This document shows, piece after piece, positions 44,172-53,453 of a stretch of DNA of 64,000 nt. The position numbers and the translations under genes are program-made. Positions within the stretch are counted from its first letter, which is position 1. Every line of letters starts with the position of its first letter. The stretch lies in assembly GCA_947507875.1 (NCBI GenBank), contig CANNQP010000005.1, positions 1-64,000 of the forward strand, in the 5' to 3' direction. The stretch is from Verrucomicrobiaceae bacterium. GTDB taxonomy: Bacteria; Verrucomicrobiota; Verrucomicrobiia; Verrucomicrobiales; Verrucomicrobiaceae. The notes beneath the pieces are model-generated. The model did no database searches, was not told the origin of the DNA, and saw nothing but the letters and a program-made list of their open reading frames with translations.

Positions 44172-44575
44172 AAAGAAAAGAAAAGACAAAAGGCCCGCAA
44201 GGTCCATGCGGCGGTGCGTATCCAATTGGAAGTGACCAGCTTTTCATGAGTGCCTGCATCAAATCCGTGGCTAAGCTGGTTATGCAGCGGCACCTGAATG
44301 AAGAGGGTGGATAGCCAGGCAACAGCCAATGAGGCCAGGCTAATCAGAAAAGCTGTATCCCGTTTACCCAAACAAAATAACCAAGCTGCAGTGGCCAACT
44401 CAGCGATCATCATCGGCCCGACACAAGAGCCCATGGAAGTCGTGTAATGGGCATGCCAAAGGCTGAAACTTGTCTTTTCGATACGATCCATCAGAGGATA
44501 AACCACGATTTGAACAAGCCAAATAAGCCCAACAAGACAGAAGGTGACGGCAAAATGAACGAGGTTCCAATTCAA
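44168..44575 (-). CDS. Small four-helix membrane protein of unknown function
   Basis: The 135-residue protein has four predicted membrane helices (FAVTFCLVGLIWLVQIVVY, MMIAELATAAWLFCL, FLISLASLAVAWLSTLF and the C-terminal AWTLRAFCLFFSL). The last gap contains a conserved-looking PLHNQLSHGFDAGTH. The start is a TTG at 44575, since no ATG precedes the first helix. The gene overlaps the start of the downstream flavoprotein by 4 bp, which implies joint translation. Confidence 0.7.
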   Translation of the reverse strand: MNWNLVHFAVTFCLVGLIWLVQIVVYPLMDRIEKTSFSLWHAHYTTSMGSCVGPMMIAELATAAWLFCLGKRDTAFLISLASLAVAWLSTLFIQVPLHNQLSHGFDAGTHEKLVTSNWIRTAAWTLRAFCLFFSL

Positions 44576-44695
44576 GCTTATCGTCTACGCTCCAAGAAGC
44601 CACGAGGGTTGAACCTCACTTCCCGAGGTAAACTAGATGGTGCAAATTACTTTTGATCTCCCCCCTTGGGGAGAGAGTTAATTGCATTTTCCAAA

Positions 44696-44780
44696 TGGTA
44701 CCGGTGGTCGGACTCGAACCGACACTCCTTGCGGAACAAGATTTTGAGTCTAGCGCGTCTACCAATTTCACCACACCGGC
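44696..44780 (-). tRNA. tRNA-Leu (CAA)
   Basis: An 85-nt class II tRNA with encoded 3' CCA. The acceptor stem GCCGGTG pairs with CACCGGT (G-U first pair), the D arm is AATTGGTAGACGC, the anticodon loop CTCAAAA gives anticodon CAA, there is a long variable arm (TTCCGCAAGGAGT), and the T arm is GTCGGTTCGAGTCCGAC. The anticodon stem has one T-T mismatch. No gene overlaps it. Confidence 0.95.
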
Positions 44781-44799
44781 ACGTGCAGCTTTACGAAGT

Positions 44800-45447
44800 T
44801 TATGATGACGAATCTGAAACGGATTGCAAGGCTTTTGGTGCACCAAGTATCTCCTTCAGAATAAAGGCATCTTTTAGAGCTCCTGGATTCCGTAGAAAGG
44901 ACTGCCAACACTGCCTTTGGTTTTCTGATCCAGTCGAGATGGTAGAAACAAAAGTGGACGGTCGAGTGTCAGGGATGGAGATGGTGGGAGGTGAGCTGAC
45001 AGTGATAGGAACTGGGGAGAAATGTGCCTGTTTGACTGGGGAATGCAGTTCATTTCTTAAGGGCTCAGCTCTGTCCACTGGAGCCCGCTTTGGCATGGGT
45101 TGCCGTTGGGGGCGTGAAACAGGATGCGCGGGCGGTTTTTGTGCCTCAGCCAGCTCCCTTTTCACCTGATCAAAGATCTCACGGACTGAAGTAAATGGGT
45201 CCTGAAGAGGTGGCGGAGTTGCCGTCGGTGCTGGTCGCACGGGCTTGTTTGGCATCACTTGACGCTTCCAGGCCTCATCCCGAAGTGCTCTTTCTTTGGG
45301 GCTAGGGGGAGCTTGACGTCGTCTTTCAGCATCAGCTTTGGCCTGTTGGATGACATTCCAGAGCCACTGAACAAATCCTCCTAGCATGGCAATCACCACA
45401 ATGATGATCTGTACCAAGTCGATTTCGGCGAACAATGTCGGCGTCAT
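44800..45447 (-). CDS. Membrane-anchored proline-rich protein with conserved C-terminal motif
   Basis: The 215-residue protein has one N-terminal helix (IDLVQIIIVVIAMLGGFVQWLW), then a charged helix, a long Pro/Arg/Thr-rich linker and a final folded-looking end FLRNPGALKDAFILKEIL then GAPKAL. The final pattern 'LR.p.alr.AivL.EIL..PkAl' recurs at the ends of small membrane proteins of the Planctomycetes-Verrucomicrobia group. Function unknown. It ends 19 bp before tRNA-Leu on the same strand. Confidence 0.65.
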   Translation of the reverse strand: MTPTLFAEIDLVQIIIVVIAMLGGFVQWLWNVIQQAKADAERRRQAPPSPKERALRDEAWKRQVMPNKPVRPAPTATPPPLQDPFTSVREIFDQVKRELAEAQKPPAHPVSRPQRQPMPKRAPVDRAEPLRNELHSPVKQAHFSPVPITVSSPPTISIPDTRPSTFVSTISTGSENQRQCWQSFLRNPGALKDAFILKEILGAPKALQSVSDSSS

Positions 45448-45663
45448 GGCCCATCGCTACACCATTACTGCGGACGTGCCATGACGATTCCAGCATCGCC
45501 TCAAAAATTCGCCAGGCATCGGGAGATTAACTCATCCATAATGGCTGCGTTTGATTGACTGATTCAAAAGCATCGCCTGTGCAGCTGGACTTTCACGGCT
45601 CCAGGCGGGTTTCTCATCAAGAAGCGCCTGATTAGTCCATCAAACTGCCGGTTGAGGCTAACG

Positions 45664-46725
45664 TCAGACGATTGGAACTTGGTGAAAGCCGATCACTGTG
45701 TCACGACCGATTTGTTTATCCAAGTGGAGGCGAAGTTTATCCATTCCGGTGCCATTTTGAGCCGAAACTGGGAAAATCTTGATGCGTTTGAAGCGCTCTT
45801 TGAGTCGATCGAAATGCTCTTCAGCGCCTTCAACATCCATTTTGTTTGCTACAATAAACCAAGGCCGCTTTGCTAGCTCGTCAGAGTAAAGCTTCACTTC
45901 TTTGCGAACGGTCTCAAGGTCCTTGATCGGATCACGTCCTTCCGTGCCTGCTATATCGACGACAAACATCAAGGTGCGACAACGCATGATGTGTCGGAGA
46001 AAGTCATGACCTAAGCCGATGTTTTGGCTCGCACCCTCAATCAATCCAGGAATATCAGCCAACGTGCCTCGACGAATCTCATTGAAATGCACGACCCCAA
46101 CCATTGGTTGGAGAGTCGTGAAAGGATAATTGGCGATTTTTGGTTTGGCGGCACTCAGCTTGCTAAGCAAGGTGGATTTGCCGGCGTTTGGAAAACCCAC
46201 CAAGCCTGCGTCAGCTATGCTGCGAAGTTCGAAATGGAACCGTCCTTCTTCGCCTGGCTCACCTGGCGTGAATTCACGCGGCGCCTGGTGGGTCGAAGTT
46301 TTGAAATGAATATTTCCCTTGCCCCCTTTCCCGCCTTTGCAGAGGACCCAGGTTTGATTTGGCTCCGTCAAATCTGCAAAAGGCTCGAAGTTTTCGATTA
46401 ACTCTCCAGTCTCGGGATCCTCGATTTCGATGATCTTTGAGATAACTGTGCCGACAGGCACCCTGTAAATGATATCCTCAGCACTTCTGCCTGTGCATTG
46501 ATTGGCGCCTCCCTTGTCGCCATCTTGGGCAAGAAGCTTGGCATTAAAAAAATAGGTGCGCAGACTATTGGTGCTTGGGTCAGCTTGCAGAATGATGCTA
46601 CCACCTTTGCCCCCATCTCCACCATCAGGACCTCCTTTGGGGCGAAATTTTCCGCGGTGGAAGTGCATGGAGCCATCGCCACCTTTTCCGGCGCGGGCGT
46701 AGACTTTGATCTGATCGACAAACAT
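45664..46725 (-). CDS. obg: GTPase Obg/CgtA
   Basis: This is a 353-residue Obg protein involved in 50S ribosome assembly and stringent control. The Gly-rich Obg fold is complete (AGKGGDGSMHFHRGKFRPKG, GGDGGKGGS, CKGGKGGKGN), and the G domain has GFPNAGKSTLL, the switch I NYPFTTL, DIPGLIEGA, and NKMD. The optional C-terminal domain is very short. It stands alone: the usual rplU-rpmA neighbours are absent. Confidence 0.97.
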   Translation of the reverse strand: MFVDQIKVYARAGKGGDGSMHFHRGKFRPKGGPDGGDGGKGGSIILQADPSTNSLRTYFFNAKLLAQDGDKGGANQCTGRSAEDIIYRVPVGTVISKIIEIEDPETGELIENFEPFADLTEPNQTWVLCKGGKGGKGNIHFKTSTHQAPREFTPGEPGEEGRFHFELRSIADAGLVGFPNAGKSTLLSKLSAAKPKIANYPFTTLQPMVGVVHFNEIRRGTLADIPGLIEGASQNIGLGHDFLRHIMRCRTLMFVVDIAGTEGRDPIKDLETVRKEVKLYSDELAKRPWFIVANKMDVEGAEEHFDRLKERFKRIKIFPVSAQNGTGMDKLRLHLDKQIGRDTVIGFHQVPIV

Positions 46726-46782
46726 GAATCATTTGATTAATCGCAAATCAACCTATGCACAAGCTTGTCTGTGTTTTAGCTT

Positions 46783-48177
46783 TTAGAGAATGAGAGCAGC
46801 CGTGGGTAGCTGTCGGTTCATTTCATTGATACGATAGCCAAAGCCATGACCACGCAAAGAGCCAAGATCTACAAGCCCATCGCGTCTGCGATAAAGCCCC
46901 GGGTGAATGCGCTCTTCAGCTAGTGAAGCAGCTGGATAAAACTGCATCGCATTGCATTCCACGCCCTGAATCGTTCCAGCATGAGCTGCAAGTCTGGCAT
47001 GAGGAATAATGGCCAGCATAGGATTGGTCAGATCCTGCACCATGAGTGGCATGCCGTGGGCCTTAGCCCAGCAAAGGCTGAGAAGGGCACCCGTTTGAGT
47101 TTTACAAGTTTTCAAGGCTACACCACTCCAGCCTAGCCTTCGCCCAAGTCGCACAAATTCCCAGTCATGCGCACTTTCATCCAAGAAAAGAGGTTTGCGT
47201 GCAGACACGCTTCGCACGTCTATTTGATTCGCCTCAAGATCGTATGGGAAAGGCTGTTCGACATACAAAATGCGAGCATAGAGATCTGGCTGTTCAGCTA
47301 AAAGTCGATCAGTGATCTGATTGACATAAGCAGGCTCTCCTGCCGTGCAGTTAAAGTCCGCACTAAACCATCGGACACCATGTTCGAGACCGATTTTCCC
47401 AACGCGAACCATTCGATCATAATCCCAGGTCGCGTCGGTGCCACGTAGTTTTATCTTCAGGCATTTCAGCCCGTCTTGGCGAATCCAGTCTGCAAGCAGC
47501 ACTGGATATCCATCTTGAGGCTCATGGCCTGTCAAATCCTGTCTTTCCAAGGCATCAACACCGCCGACTAGATGCCAAACGGGTAGTTTGGAAGGGGCTT
47601 CTAAGTTTAAAAAATCTCTTGGAAACCGCCCCTTGAATTTTACCGAGGATTCCGATTCAGATTCGAGATAGGCGCTCAAGTCACGATTCATGAACTCGGG
47701 GCCATATGTCGAGTAAACGTCAACGCCATGGAGATTTCCAAAAGCATCGTGAATGGCAATGTCAAAAGCACTGAATACAACCAGAGAACCAAGGTAGGGC
47801 ATAGCGGCTCCTATCGCGGATGCGTTCTCAAGATGGAGTTCGTTCGCTAGAGGTCCGTGAATGAAGTCAGAACCAAGCTCAATCGGATGGCCATAGCTGC
47901 CCCCGTCCACAAGTTTTTTGGCAAGGCGAATAGCAAATCCCTCCATGCGTCTGCCGCGTTCGCTGACGCTGAGATTGCTAGGCCAAACCCAAGAAACGCT
48001 AAGTGGGGTTTCACCCCAACCACAGGCCTGGTTACCATCGCGATCCTGCACTTTGACCTTCACTCTCAGGCAGACCACTTGGCTGACGGTTTCTGGACCA
48101 AATTTGAGCGGAACCCGCATGGAGATAGGCAGAAAAAAAATTTCACAACCTGAGATGCATATGTCGGATTTTTTCAT
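46783..48177 (-). CDS. Enolase-superfamily (mandelate racemase/muconate lactonizing) enzyme
   Basis: The 464-residue protein has the two-domain layout of the family. The N-terminal capping domain includes GPETVSQVVCLRVKVKVQDRDG and WGETPLS. The barrel shows CLKIKLRG with the KxK-type base, FSADFNCTAG and YVEQPFP with metal ligands Asp and Glu, and LFLDESAHDWEFV with the third. It probably acts on a carboxylate sugar or acid by proton abstraction. No neighbours give the substrate. Confidence 0.82.
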   Translation of the reverse strand: MKKSDICISGCEIFFLPISMRVPLKFGPETVSQVVCLRVKVKVQDRDGNQACGWGETPLSVSWVWPSNLSVSERGRRMEGFAIRLAKKLVDGGSYGHPIELGSDFIHGPLANELHLENASAIGAAMPYLGSLVVFSAFDIAIHDAFGNLHGVDVYSTYGPEFMNRDLSAYLESESESSVKFKGRFPRDFLNLEAPSKLPVWHLVGGVDALERQDLTGHEPQDGYPVLLADWIRQDGLKCLKIKLRGTDATWDYDRMVRVGKIGLEHGVRWFSADFNCTAGEPAYVNQITDRLLAEQPDLYARILYVEQPFPYDLEANQIDVRSVSARKPLFLDESAHDWEFVRLGRRLGWSGVALKTCKTQTGALLSLCWAKAHGMPLMVQDLTNPMLAIIPHARLAAHAGTIQGVECNAMQFYPAASLAEERIHPGLYRRRDGLVDLGSLRGHGFGYRINEMNRQLPTAALIL

Positions 48178-48940
48178 GCTATTGATTATGTCTTTAGTCG
48201 CAGATCTTTTTAAGATTTGATTAGATGAATAAATGAACGGAGCGAAGTTTAAGCAGCTGGTAAATTCTCACTCGGTGTGATAAAAACGCCATCAGAACGA
48301 ATCTTCCGACAGATTTGAAACACCAAGCACAATGTCAGACTATTTTTGACATTCCGCATGGAAAGCAGAAGTGGATAAAGAGTCTAAAGGCCTTGAGAGG
48401 CGCTATTGATGTTAGCGATTGAATGAGAACAGCCATTCTATTCCTCCACTAGGCGGGCATACTGGCCTAGGTGCAATCAATCGATAACGGGTATAGTTGA
48501 AAGTTGATGAATGGCTGAACGCGGTGTTCACAGGTCACAATGATGCATGCTATGTTGAGTGACCCAACGTCGAAAAAAATTTTCCACAATGACTGTAACT
48601 GTGGATTGCTTATGTTGCAAAGATGGGTCTGCCGCAAGGTGTGTAACCGACTGTGTGTGTAATGGGCGCTTTAGATCCATCTCAGGCCTTGCATTCTCAT
48701 CGGATTGAGAACCCTACAAAGGTCTGATTTGTGACGATGAACTGGATGATCTTCATGGTTTTTAGTGAGCTTGGCTTCACTAACCTCGCACGAATCCGTG
48801 CGATTTATATTCGATCAATCCATGGCTTCTTCTTTGAATGCAAAATTCTTCAAAAGCTTGCTCCAATAGAAAATGAGATCTCTGTATTCAATGAATAATA
48901 CAGCAGGCCTTTGAAAGCATTTTTCATCATCGAATTTAAA
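48178..48940. other. Large AT-rich intergenic region with hairpins
   Basis: These 763 bases lack a plausible gene. A perfect 7-bp hairpin TCGCACG-AATC-CGTGCGA (48786-48803) is followed by TTTATAT and is preceded by TAGTGA...TCACTA. A TCCACA / TGTGGA inverted repeat is at 48583-48605. The hairpin near 48800 could end a plus-strand transcript. No tRNA or known riboswitch was recognised. Confidence 0.5.
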
Positions 48941-49417
48941 TCAAGCTTCGCCGAGGCAGGCAACAGCCATGGCGGCAATGCCTTCTTCACGTCCGACAAA
49001 TCCTAGCCGCTCATTGGTTGTAGCTTTGATGCCAACCTGATTTGATTGAATCCCTAGAGCTTGCGCAATCTTTTCCTTCATCGCTGGCGCAAACTTCATG
49101 ACTCGCGGAGCTTCCGCAATCAAGGAGGCATCAACGTTGTTAATTTGGTATTTATGCTCAGCAACTAATGATGCTGTCTTTTCCAGGATCTTGAGACTAC
49201 AGATGCCTTCGATGGTTGGATCAGACGGCGGAAAATAAAAACCAATGTCAGGTAGACCAAGTGCTCCGAGAATCGCATCGGCAATGGCATGGCACAAGAC
49301 ATCTGCGTCGGAGTGACCTTTCAAACCGCGTGTGTGTGGAATGGTCACGCCGCCCAACACGAGTGGGCGGTCTTCTAAAAAAGGATGAACATCGTAGCCA
49401 ATTCCTGTGCGAAACAT
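48941..49417 (-). CDS. ispF: 2-C-methyl-D-erythritol 2,4-cyclodiphosphate synthase
   Basis: The 158-residue IspF cyclises CDP-methylerythritol phosphate in the MEP isoprenoid pathway. The start RTGIGYDVHPF supplies the zinc ligands Asp and His, GLKGHSDADVLCHA the third His, and IGFYFPPSDP and ATTNERLGFVGR are further family motifs. Length standard. With the squalene synthase-like gene at 24.7 kb it shows MEP-based isoprenoid supply. Confidence 0.97.
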   Translation of the reverse strand: MFRTGIGYDVHPFLEDRPLVLGGVTIPHTRGLKGHSDADVLCHAIADAILGALGLPDIGFYFPPSDPTIEGICSLKILEKTASLVAEHKYQINNVDASLIAEAPRVMKFAPAMKEKIAQALGIQSNQVGIKATTNERLGFVGREEGIAAMAVACLGEA

Positions 49418-49473
49418 AGGTTATTGCATACAGTTCTTGATAGGGTCATGCAATCTACTTCAGTTAGACTCGG

Positions 49474-50217
49474 TTAATGATTGGCTGGGATAAGCCATAG
49501 TTCGAGTAAGTTCATCAAATTCCCTTTCAATAGAGTTTTTCCGGTTAGCGTAAAAGGACCGTTTCCTGTGGTGATTTTCAGCGTGCCTAGCTTTTTTTGT
49601 TGGGGGCCTTTGAGGGTAGTTTCGATTTGTGAAGTAATGGAAAACTTCGACTCCTTTACTTCAAGAACTCCTCCCTCAAGAGGTGAGCAGCGGTATCGAA
49701 TGAATACTTCGTAACCACCCGATGGAATGTTGGGCAATTTCCAAGACGCAGTTGACCCAGGAAGGTTCCAGCCACTCAACTCGCCGGACTCTCTTCGCAC
49801 ACCATTCAGCTGAGCTGATTCTAAAGGTAAAAAAATCTTGTCTGGTATTTCAGCCGTCTGGATGGCTTCCTGACGAGTGATGATAAGCACCATTAGCCTA
49901 TCCAGTTGCTCTAGCTGGGCCTCAATTCTTTTGCGTTCTTTTAGCGCCGCTAGAGCGCCTTCATAATCTCGTTGGGAGCTTCGTTGTTTCTCTAATACAG
50001 TTAGATCTAGAAGATGTTTTTTGATGGGTTCTAGGCTAGACTCGATCATGTGACGATCAATCTTCAGGCGCGAAATAAGATGGGCTTTGAAGGCTATTTC
50101 CTCTGCTTGTCCGAAGGATGGAAGGATGATCAATCCAGACAGCCACCATGATTTCTTTTGAATAAAAAAGCGGTTTAGCGCCTGATGAAAAATCATGAAA
50201 ACACGGTTAAGCCACAT
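49474..50217 (-). CDS. Secreted coiled-coil protein with carbohydrate-binding-like C-terminus
   Basis: The 247-residue product starts at ATG 50217, chosen because GGGAGG stands just upstream; longer in-frame starts exist. A signal anchor (WWLSGLIILPSFGQAEE) precedes a helical stretch (IKKHLLDLTVLEKQRSSQRDYE, LKERKRIEAQLEQLDRL), likely a coiled coil. The last 110 residues are beta-rich (WKLPNIPSGGYEVFIRYRC, GNGPFTLTGKTLLKGNLMNL) and resemble the CBM/fucosidase-C-like sheet modules attached to exported proteins of this phylum. No enzyme domain. Confidence 0.6.
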   Translation of the reverse strand: MWLNRVFMIFHQALNRFFIQKKSWWLSGLIILPSFGQAEEIAFKAHLISRLKIDRHMIESSLEPIKKHLLDLTVLEKQRSSQRDYEGALAALKERKRIEAQLEQLDRLMVLIITRQEAIQTAEIPDKIFLPLESAQLNGVRRESGELSGWNLPGSTASWKLPNIPSGGYEVFIRYRCSPLEGGVLEVKESKFSITSQIETTLKGPQQKKLGTLKITTGNGPFTLTGKTLLKGNLMNLLELWLIPANH

Positions 50218-50315
50218 CAACCTCCCTGCATGATGATTCACATGCATCTTGTCAGTGCGGTCATGCAATTGTGATATTCCGTGAGTCCAAAGCTGGTGTG
50301 CCATTGACGTAGTTG

Positions 50316-51473
50316 TTAAAGGTATTCTAGGCTTAATAGGTAGTTACGAAAGAACTCTGCACCTGCCTCCAGATCAGCAATAAGAATGTGTTCATCTTTC
50401 GTATGCGCTTGTGCAATGTTGCCTGGTCCAATAGCGATGGCAGGTGTTCCGGCTGCTGAAAGAAAAGCAGCGTCACAGAACCAGGGTGCCCCTGATAGCG
50501 GAGCGCCACATTCGACAAGTTTGCTTACTAAAAAATGGGTTGGGTCTGTGTCGAGTGGGCTAGTTTCAGGCAGGGCTTCGACAGTTGCATCTGGGTCAAC
50601 TTGCAGAACAAAATCACGCAATGCCCTTTCGGCACCGTAGCTTTGGATCAATGATGGTGTAGTGCGCATGTCCACACGGAGGGTGCAACGATCGGCGACA
50701 ATATTTGACCGGCTACCTCCACGCACCATGCCCAAATTGATTGTGCTAGTTCCTAGCCATTCGTCTACACCGCTAAGTTCTTTTAAGCGAAGTCGAAAGT
50801 CTGTATCCAAAGCTTGAACTAAGTTTGCCATTTTTACAATCGCGTTGACGCCTCGTTCCGGAGTAGCGCCATGGGCAGCAATTCCATGAGTATGGATATC
50901 AGCCCACATGCAACCTTTGTGGCGAAAAACGGTTCTTAGGTTTGTTGGTTCTCCAACGATGGCCAAATCGTAGGGTTGGTATTTATTGGCGAAATGTCGT
51001 GAACCTAACTGTGCACTCTCCTCTGACATGAATCCGACGAAATGGACCTCTACATCCAGAGAGGGGATCCTGTCCGAAAGGGTATAAAGTGCCCAAAGCA
51101 TCGCTGCCATAGGGCCTTTGGTATCACTGGCTCCGCGCCCCCAGATGCATCCATCATGCACATCACCACTAAATGGTGGGACGGTCATGCCACTTACACT
51201 GACGGTGTCAGTATGTGGCGCAAAAAGGATACGTGGTTTACGATTGCCTTGTGGATGTGCATTTGATGGAAACCGAGCAATGACATTGGGACGTCCATCT
51301 TGAACTTCATCGTAACTAATTTCAGCCCCACAGCCACGAAGGAAATTCCCGACATATTCTGCACATTTCGCTTCGCCTGTTAGGTCTGTTCCAGGATCAC
51401 CGTCGGGGTTGACCGAAGGAATTCTAATTAACGTTTGGCAGAGTTCTATGACGTTCCGAGGAAATGAATTCAT
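50316..51473 (-). CDS. M20-family deacylase (ArgE/DapE type)
   Basis: The 385-residue protein carries the M20 metal set: FAPHTDTVSV with the first His, GRGASDTKGPMAAML with bridging Asp, and FMSEESAQLGSRH with catalytic Glu. LVDMRTTP and GPGNIAQAHTKDEHILI (last His) complete it. Members of the ArgE/DapE group release acyl groups from ornithine, diaminopimelate or dipeptides. With argA in the window an arginine role is plausible but untested. The expected dimerisation lid is present. Confidence 0.88.
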   Translation of the reverse strand: MNSFPRNVIELCQTLIRIPSVNPDGDPGTDLTGEAKCAEYVGNFLRGCGAEISYDEVQDGRPNVIARFPSNAHPQGNRKPRILFAPHTDTVSVSGMTVPPFSGDVHDGCIWGRGASDTKGPMAAMLWALYTLSDRIPSLDVEVHFVGFMSEESAQLGSRHFANKYQPYDLAIVGEPTNLRTVFRHKGCMWADIHTHGIAAHGATPERGVNAIVKMANLVQALDTDFRLRLKELSGVDEWLGTSTINLGMVRGGSRSNIVADRCTLRVDMRTTPSLIQSYGAERALRDFVLQVDPDATVEALPETSPLDTDPTHFLVSKLVECGAPLSGAPWFCDAAFLSAAGTPAIAIGPGNIAQAHTKDEHILIADLEAGAEFFRNYLLSLEYL

Positions 51474-51717
51474 CGAGTATCATACGCGCTCTTTGATTTT
51501 TGCTCAACCAACCTGTCTGAACTAGAAAGCTGTAGGCTTTGGCCCATGCCGAATGTTTTAGATTGGATTTCAAAAGGAATGCGTCTTTGCCTTGGGTATG
51601 GCGATGAGTTGTGAAAAAACACAAAACAACCACGCCGTTTCGTGTGTTGCGTTTTGAATCGAAATTCGACAAAAGTTGTATTCTGAGCGAACTGAAGACG
51701 TTCCTCCAGGGCCCAAG

Positions 51718-52995
51718 ATGTTCTATTTTCGCAAAATCATCCGAGTTCTATTGCCTATATGCATACTGGCTGCGTGTGGATGGTGGGTTGCTTGGTTGCT
51801 TTCAAATCCTCCGGAGCAGGAACGCGTGAGCGCTCCAACAAATCTCGTTAGAGTGGAAGGAACTACATTGAAGAAGACTAGATACGAGATTCGTGTGAAA
51901 TCACAGGGAACAGTTCAACCAAGGACAAAAAGCACGTTATTGCCTGAGGTTGCGGGCAAAGTCGTGGAACTTAGCCATTCATTCAGACCCGGCGGTTTCT
52001 TTGAAAAAAATGCTGTTTTGATGCGCCTAGACCCTACCGACTATGAGGTTGCCATCACGATTGCGAAAGCAGAAGTAGCTCAGTCTGAAGTGGTTTTCGC
52101 TGAGGAAAAGGCACGAGCCCAGCAGGCAATTGAAAACTGGAGAGCATTGGGGCGTTCTGGCATTCCTTCAGCATTGGTCTCGCGCGCTCCCCAGCTTTCC
52201 CTTGCTGAGGCTAACTTGGCTGCTGCTAAGGCGCGAGTGACTCGAGCGGAGCGTGATTTGGAGCGCACTATGATTCGTGCGCCGTACCAGGGACAAGTTC
52301 TTGAACAAAATGTCGATTTAGGGCAATTCGTTAGCCAAGGCACGGTGCTGGGCACTATCTTTGCTGTCGATTATGTTGAAGTTCGCTTGCCTTTGCCAGA
52401 GCGAGAAAGTCAGTTTTTGAAATTACCACGAGCTTTTCGTGATAGGGCTGATGACGCGATGGCTAATGTTGAGGTGCGCCTTTCCGCCGCAGTAAAGCCA
52501 ACGGTTTGGAAAGGTAAAATCATTCGGGTGGAAGGTAGTATTGATCAGCAGACTAGGCAATCTGTGGCAGTGGCGCAGATACTAGATCCTTACAGTAGCA
52601 ACAGAGGCAGTGATCAGCCCTTGACTATGGGCTCCTTTGTTGAGGCTGAAATTGAAGGGGATCCTCTAGAGAACGTTTATGTTATACCTCGGCAGGCTGT
52701 GCGTGCAGGAAATGAAATCATTGTGATTGATCGTCCGCAGAATACTTTACGGAGAGTCTCCGTGCAGCCCTTGGTTAGCAATGATAAGCATATCGTGATT
52801 GCGGCCTCATCTTTGACTGCTCCCGGTGAGGCAACTGTGTTATGCATCACGCCAATCCCTTTTCCTGCTGATGGAGCCCGCGTTTTACCCACTATCGATG
52901 GGGTAATGCCTAGCGTTGAAAAACCTCATGCAAGCTCACTGAGGCAGAGCTCTCATTCTACGAGGTTGATTCAAAAAAAGCTCAGTTCTAGGTAG
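51718..52995 (+). CDS. HlyD/RND periplasmic adaptor protein, apparently solitary
   Basis: The 425-residue protein starts at the ATG at 51718. The signal anchor IIRVLLPICILAACGWWVAWLL may carry a lipid cysteine. The biotin-lipoyl half (VKSQGTVQPRTKSTLLPEVAGKVVELS), a helical hairpin (AEVAQSEVVFAEEKARAQQA ...) and the second half IRAPYQGQVLEQNVDLGQFV are typical of membrane fusion proteins, followed by beta-barrel and MP domains. No RND pump or outer-membrane channel gene follows, only ~450 bases without a gene. Confidence 0.88.
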   Translation: MFYFRKIIRVLLPICILAACGWWVAWLLSNPPEQERVSAPTNLVRVEGTTLKKTRYEIRVKSQGTVQPRTKSTLLPEVAGKVVELSHSFRPGGFFEKNAVLMRLDPTDYEVAITIAKAEVAQSEVVFAEEKARAQQAIENWRALGRSGIPSALVSRAPQLSLAEANLAAAKARVTRAERDLERTMIRAPYQGQVLEQNVDLGQFVSQGTVLGTIFAVDYVEVRLPLPERESQFLKLPRAFRDRADDAMANVEVRLSAAVKPTVWKGKIIRVEGSIDQQTRQSVAVAQILDPYSSNRGSDQPLTMGSFVEAEIEGDPLENVYVIPRQAVRAGNEIIVIDRPQNTLRRVSVQPLVSNDKHIVIAASSLTAPGEATVLCITPIPFPADGARVLPTIDGVMPSVEKPHASSLRQSSHSTRLIQKKLSSR

Positions 52996-53453
52996 TTGAA
53001 TGAATGCTTTTGATATACCGAAAAAAGAATGTTATTCTGATCTTTCGCTGAGTTATCATGTGTTATGTCTTGGTGCGAGTGATGACACGATATTCAGTCT
53101 GTCATTGTTAAATGAATACGCTGCATGTGTTTAACGCGAGATATGATCAAAAGGCATTGAAGACTTATCGGGTCTTCTAAATGCTATGGCATGTGTTTCA
53201 TGCAAACGGGATAGACTGATTTGGTGGATTCTATGATTTAGGAGATTTAGTGAATTCACTTCGCGTCATTTATGTCTAAATCTTCGCTCAGTGATTCTTT
53301 GTTGACTGAATGGCATGGGATGACGGTGATCCTTAGAATAGTGGGTAGATTGTCGCGACTAACCTGTGTGTGAATTGTGTGATTGTGATTTTTGCGTTCT
53401 AGGTTCTAAGCACTTACTTGCACGCGGCACGGCTTCAGTTGATAGACTTAAGC
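52996..53453. other. AT-rich region without genes after the adaptor gene
   Basis: About 460 bases, AT-rich, with a few codons of open frame (53000-53116) that look random. It separates the adaptor from the RfaE2-PurN gene. No RND-pump start could be found in any frame. The bases before 53454 should hold the promoter of the next gene but no clear -10/-35 is seen. Confidence 0.4.

Noticed and set aside
48570..48610. Possible replication origin with DnaA-like boxes
   Set aside because: TTTTCCACA and TGTGGATTG are only two imperfect boxes, and no dnaA, dnaN, parAB or gidA genes are nearby.
53000..53116. 38-codon frame right after the adaptor gene
   Set aside because: No similarity to RND pumps or any family and no membrane helix; likely random.
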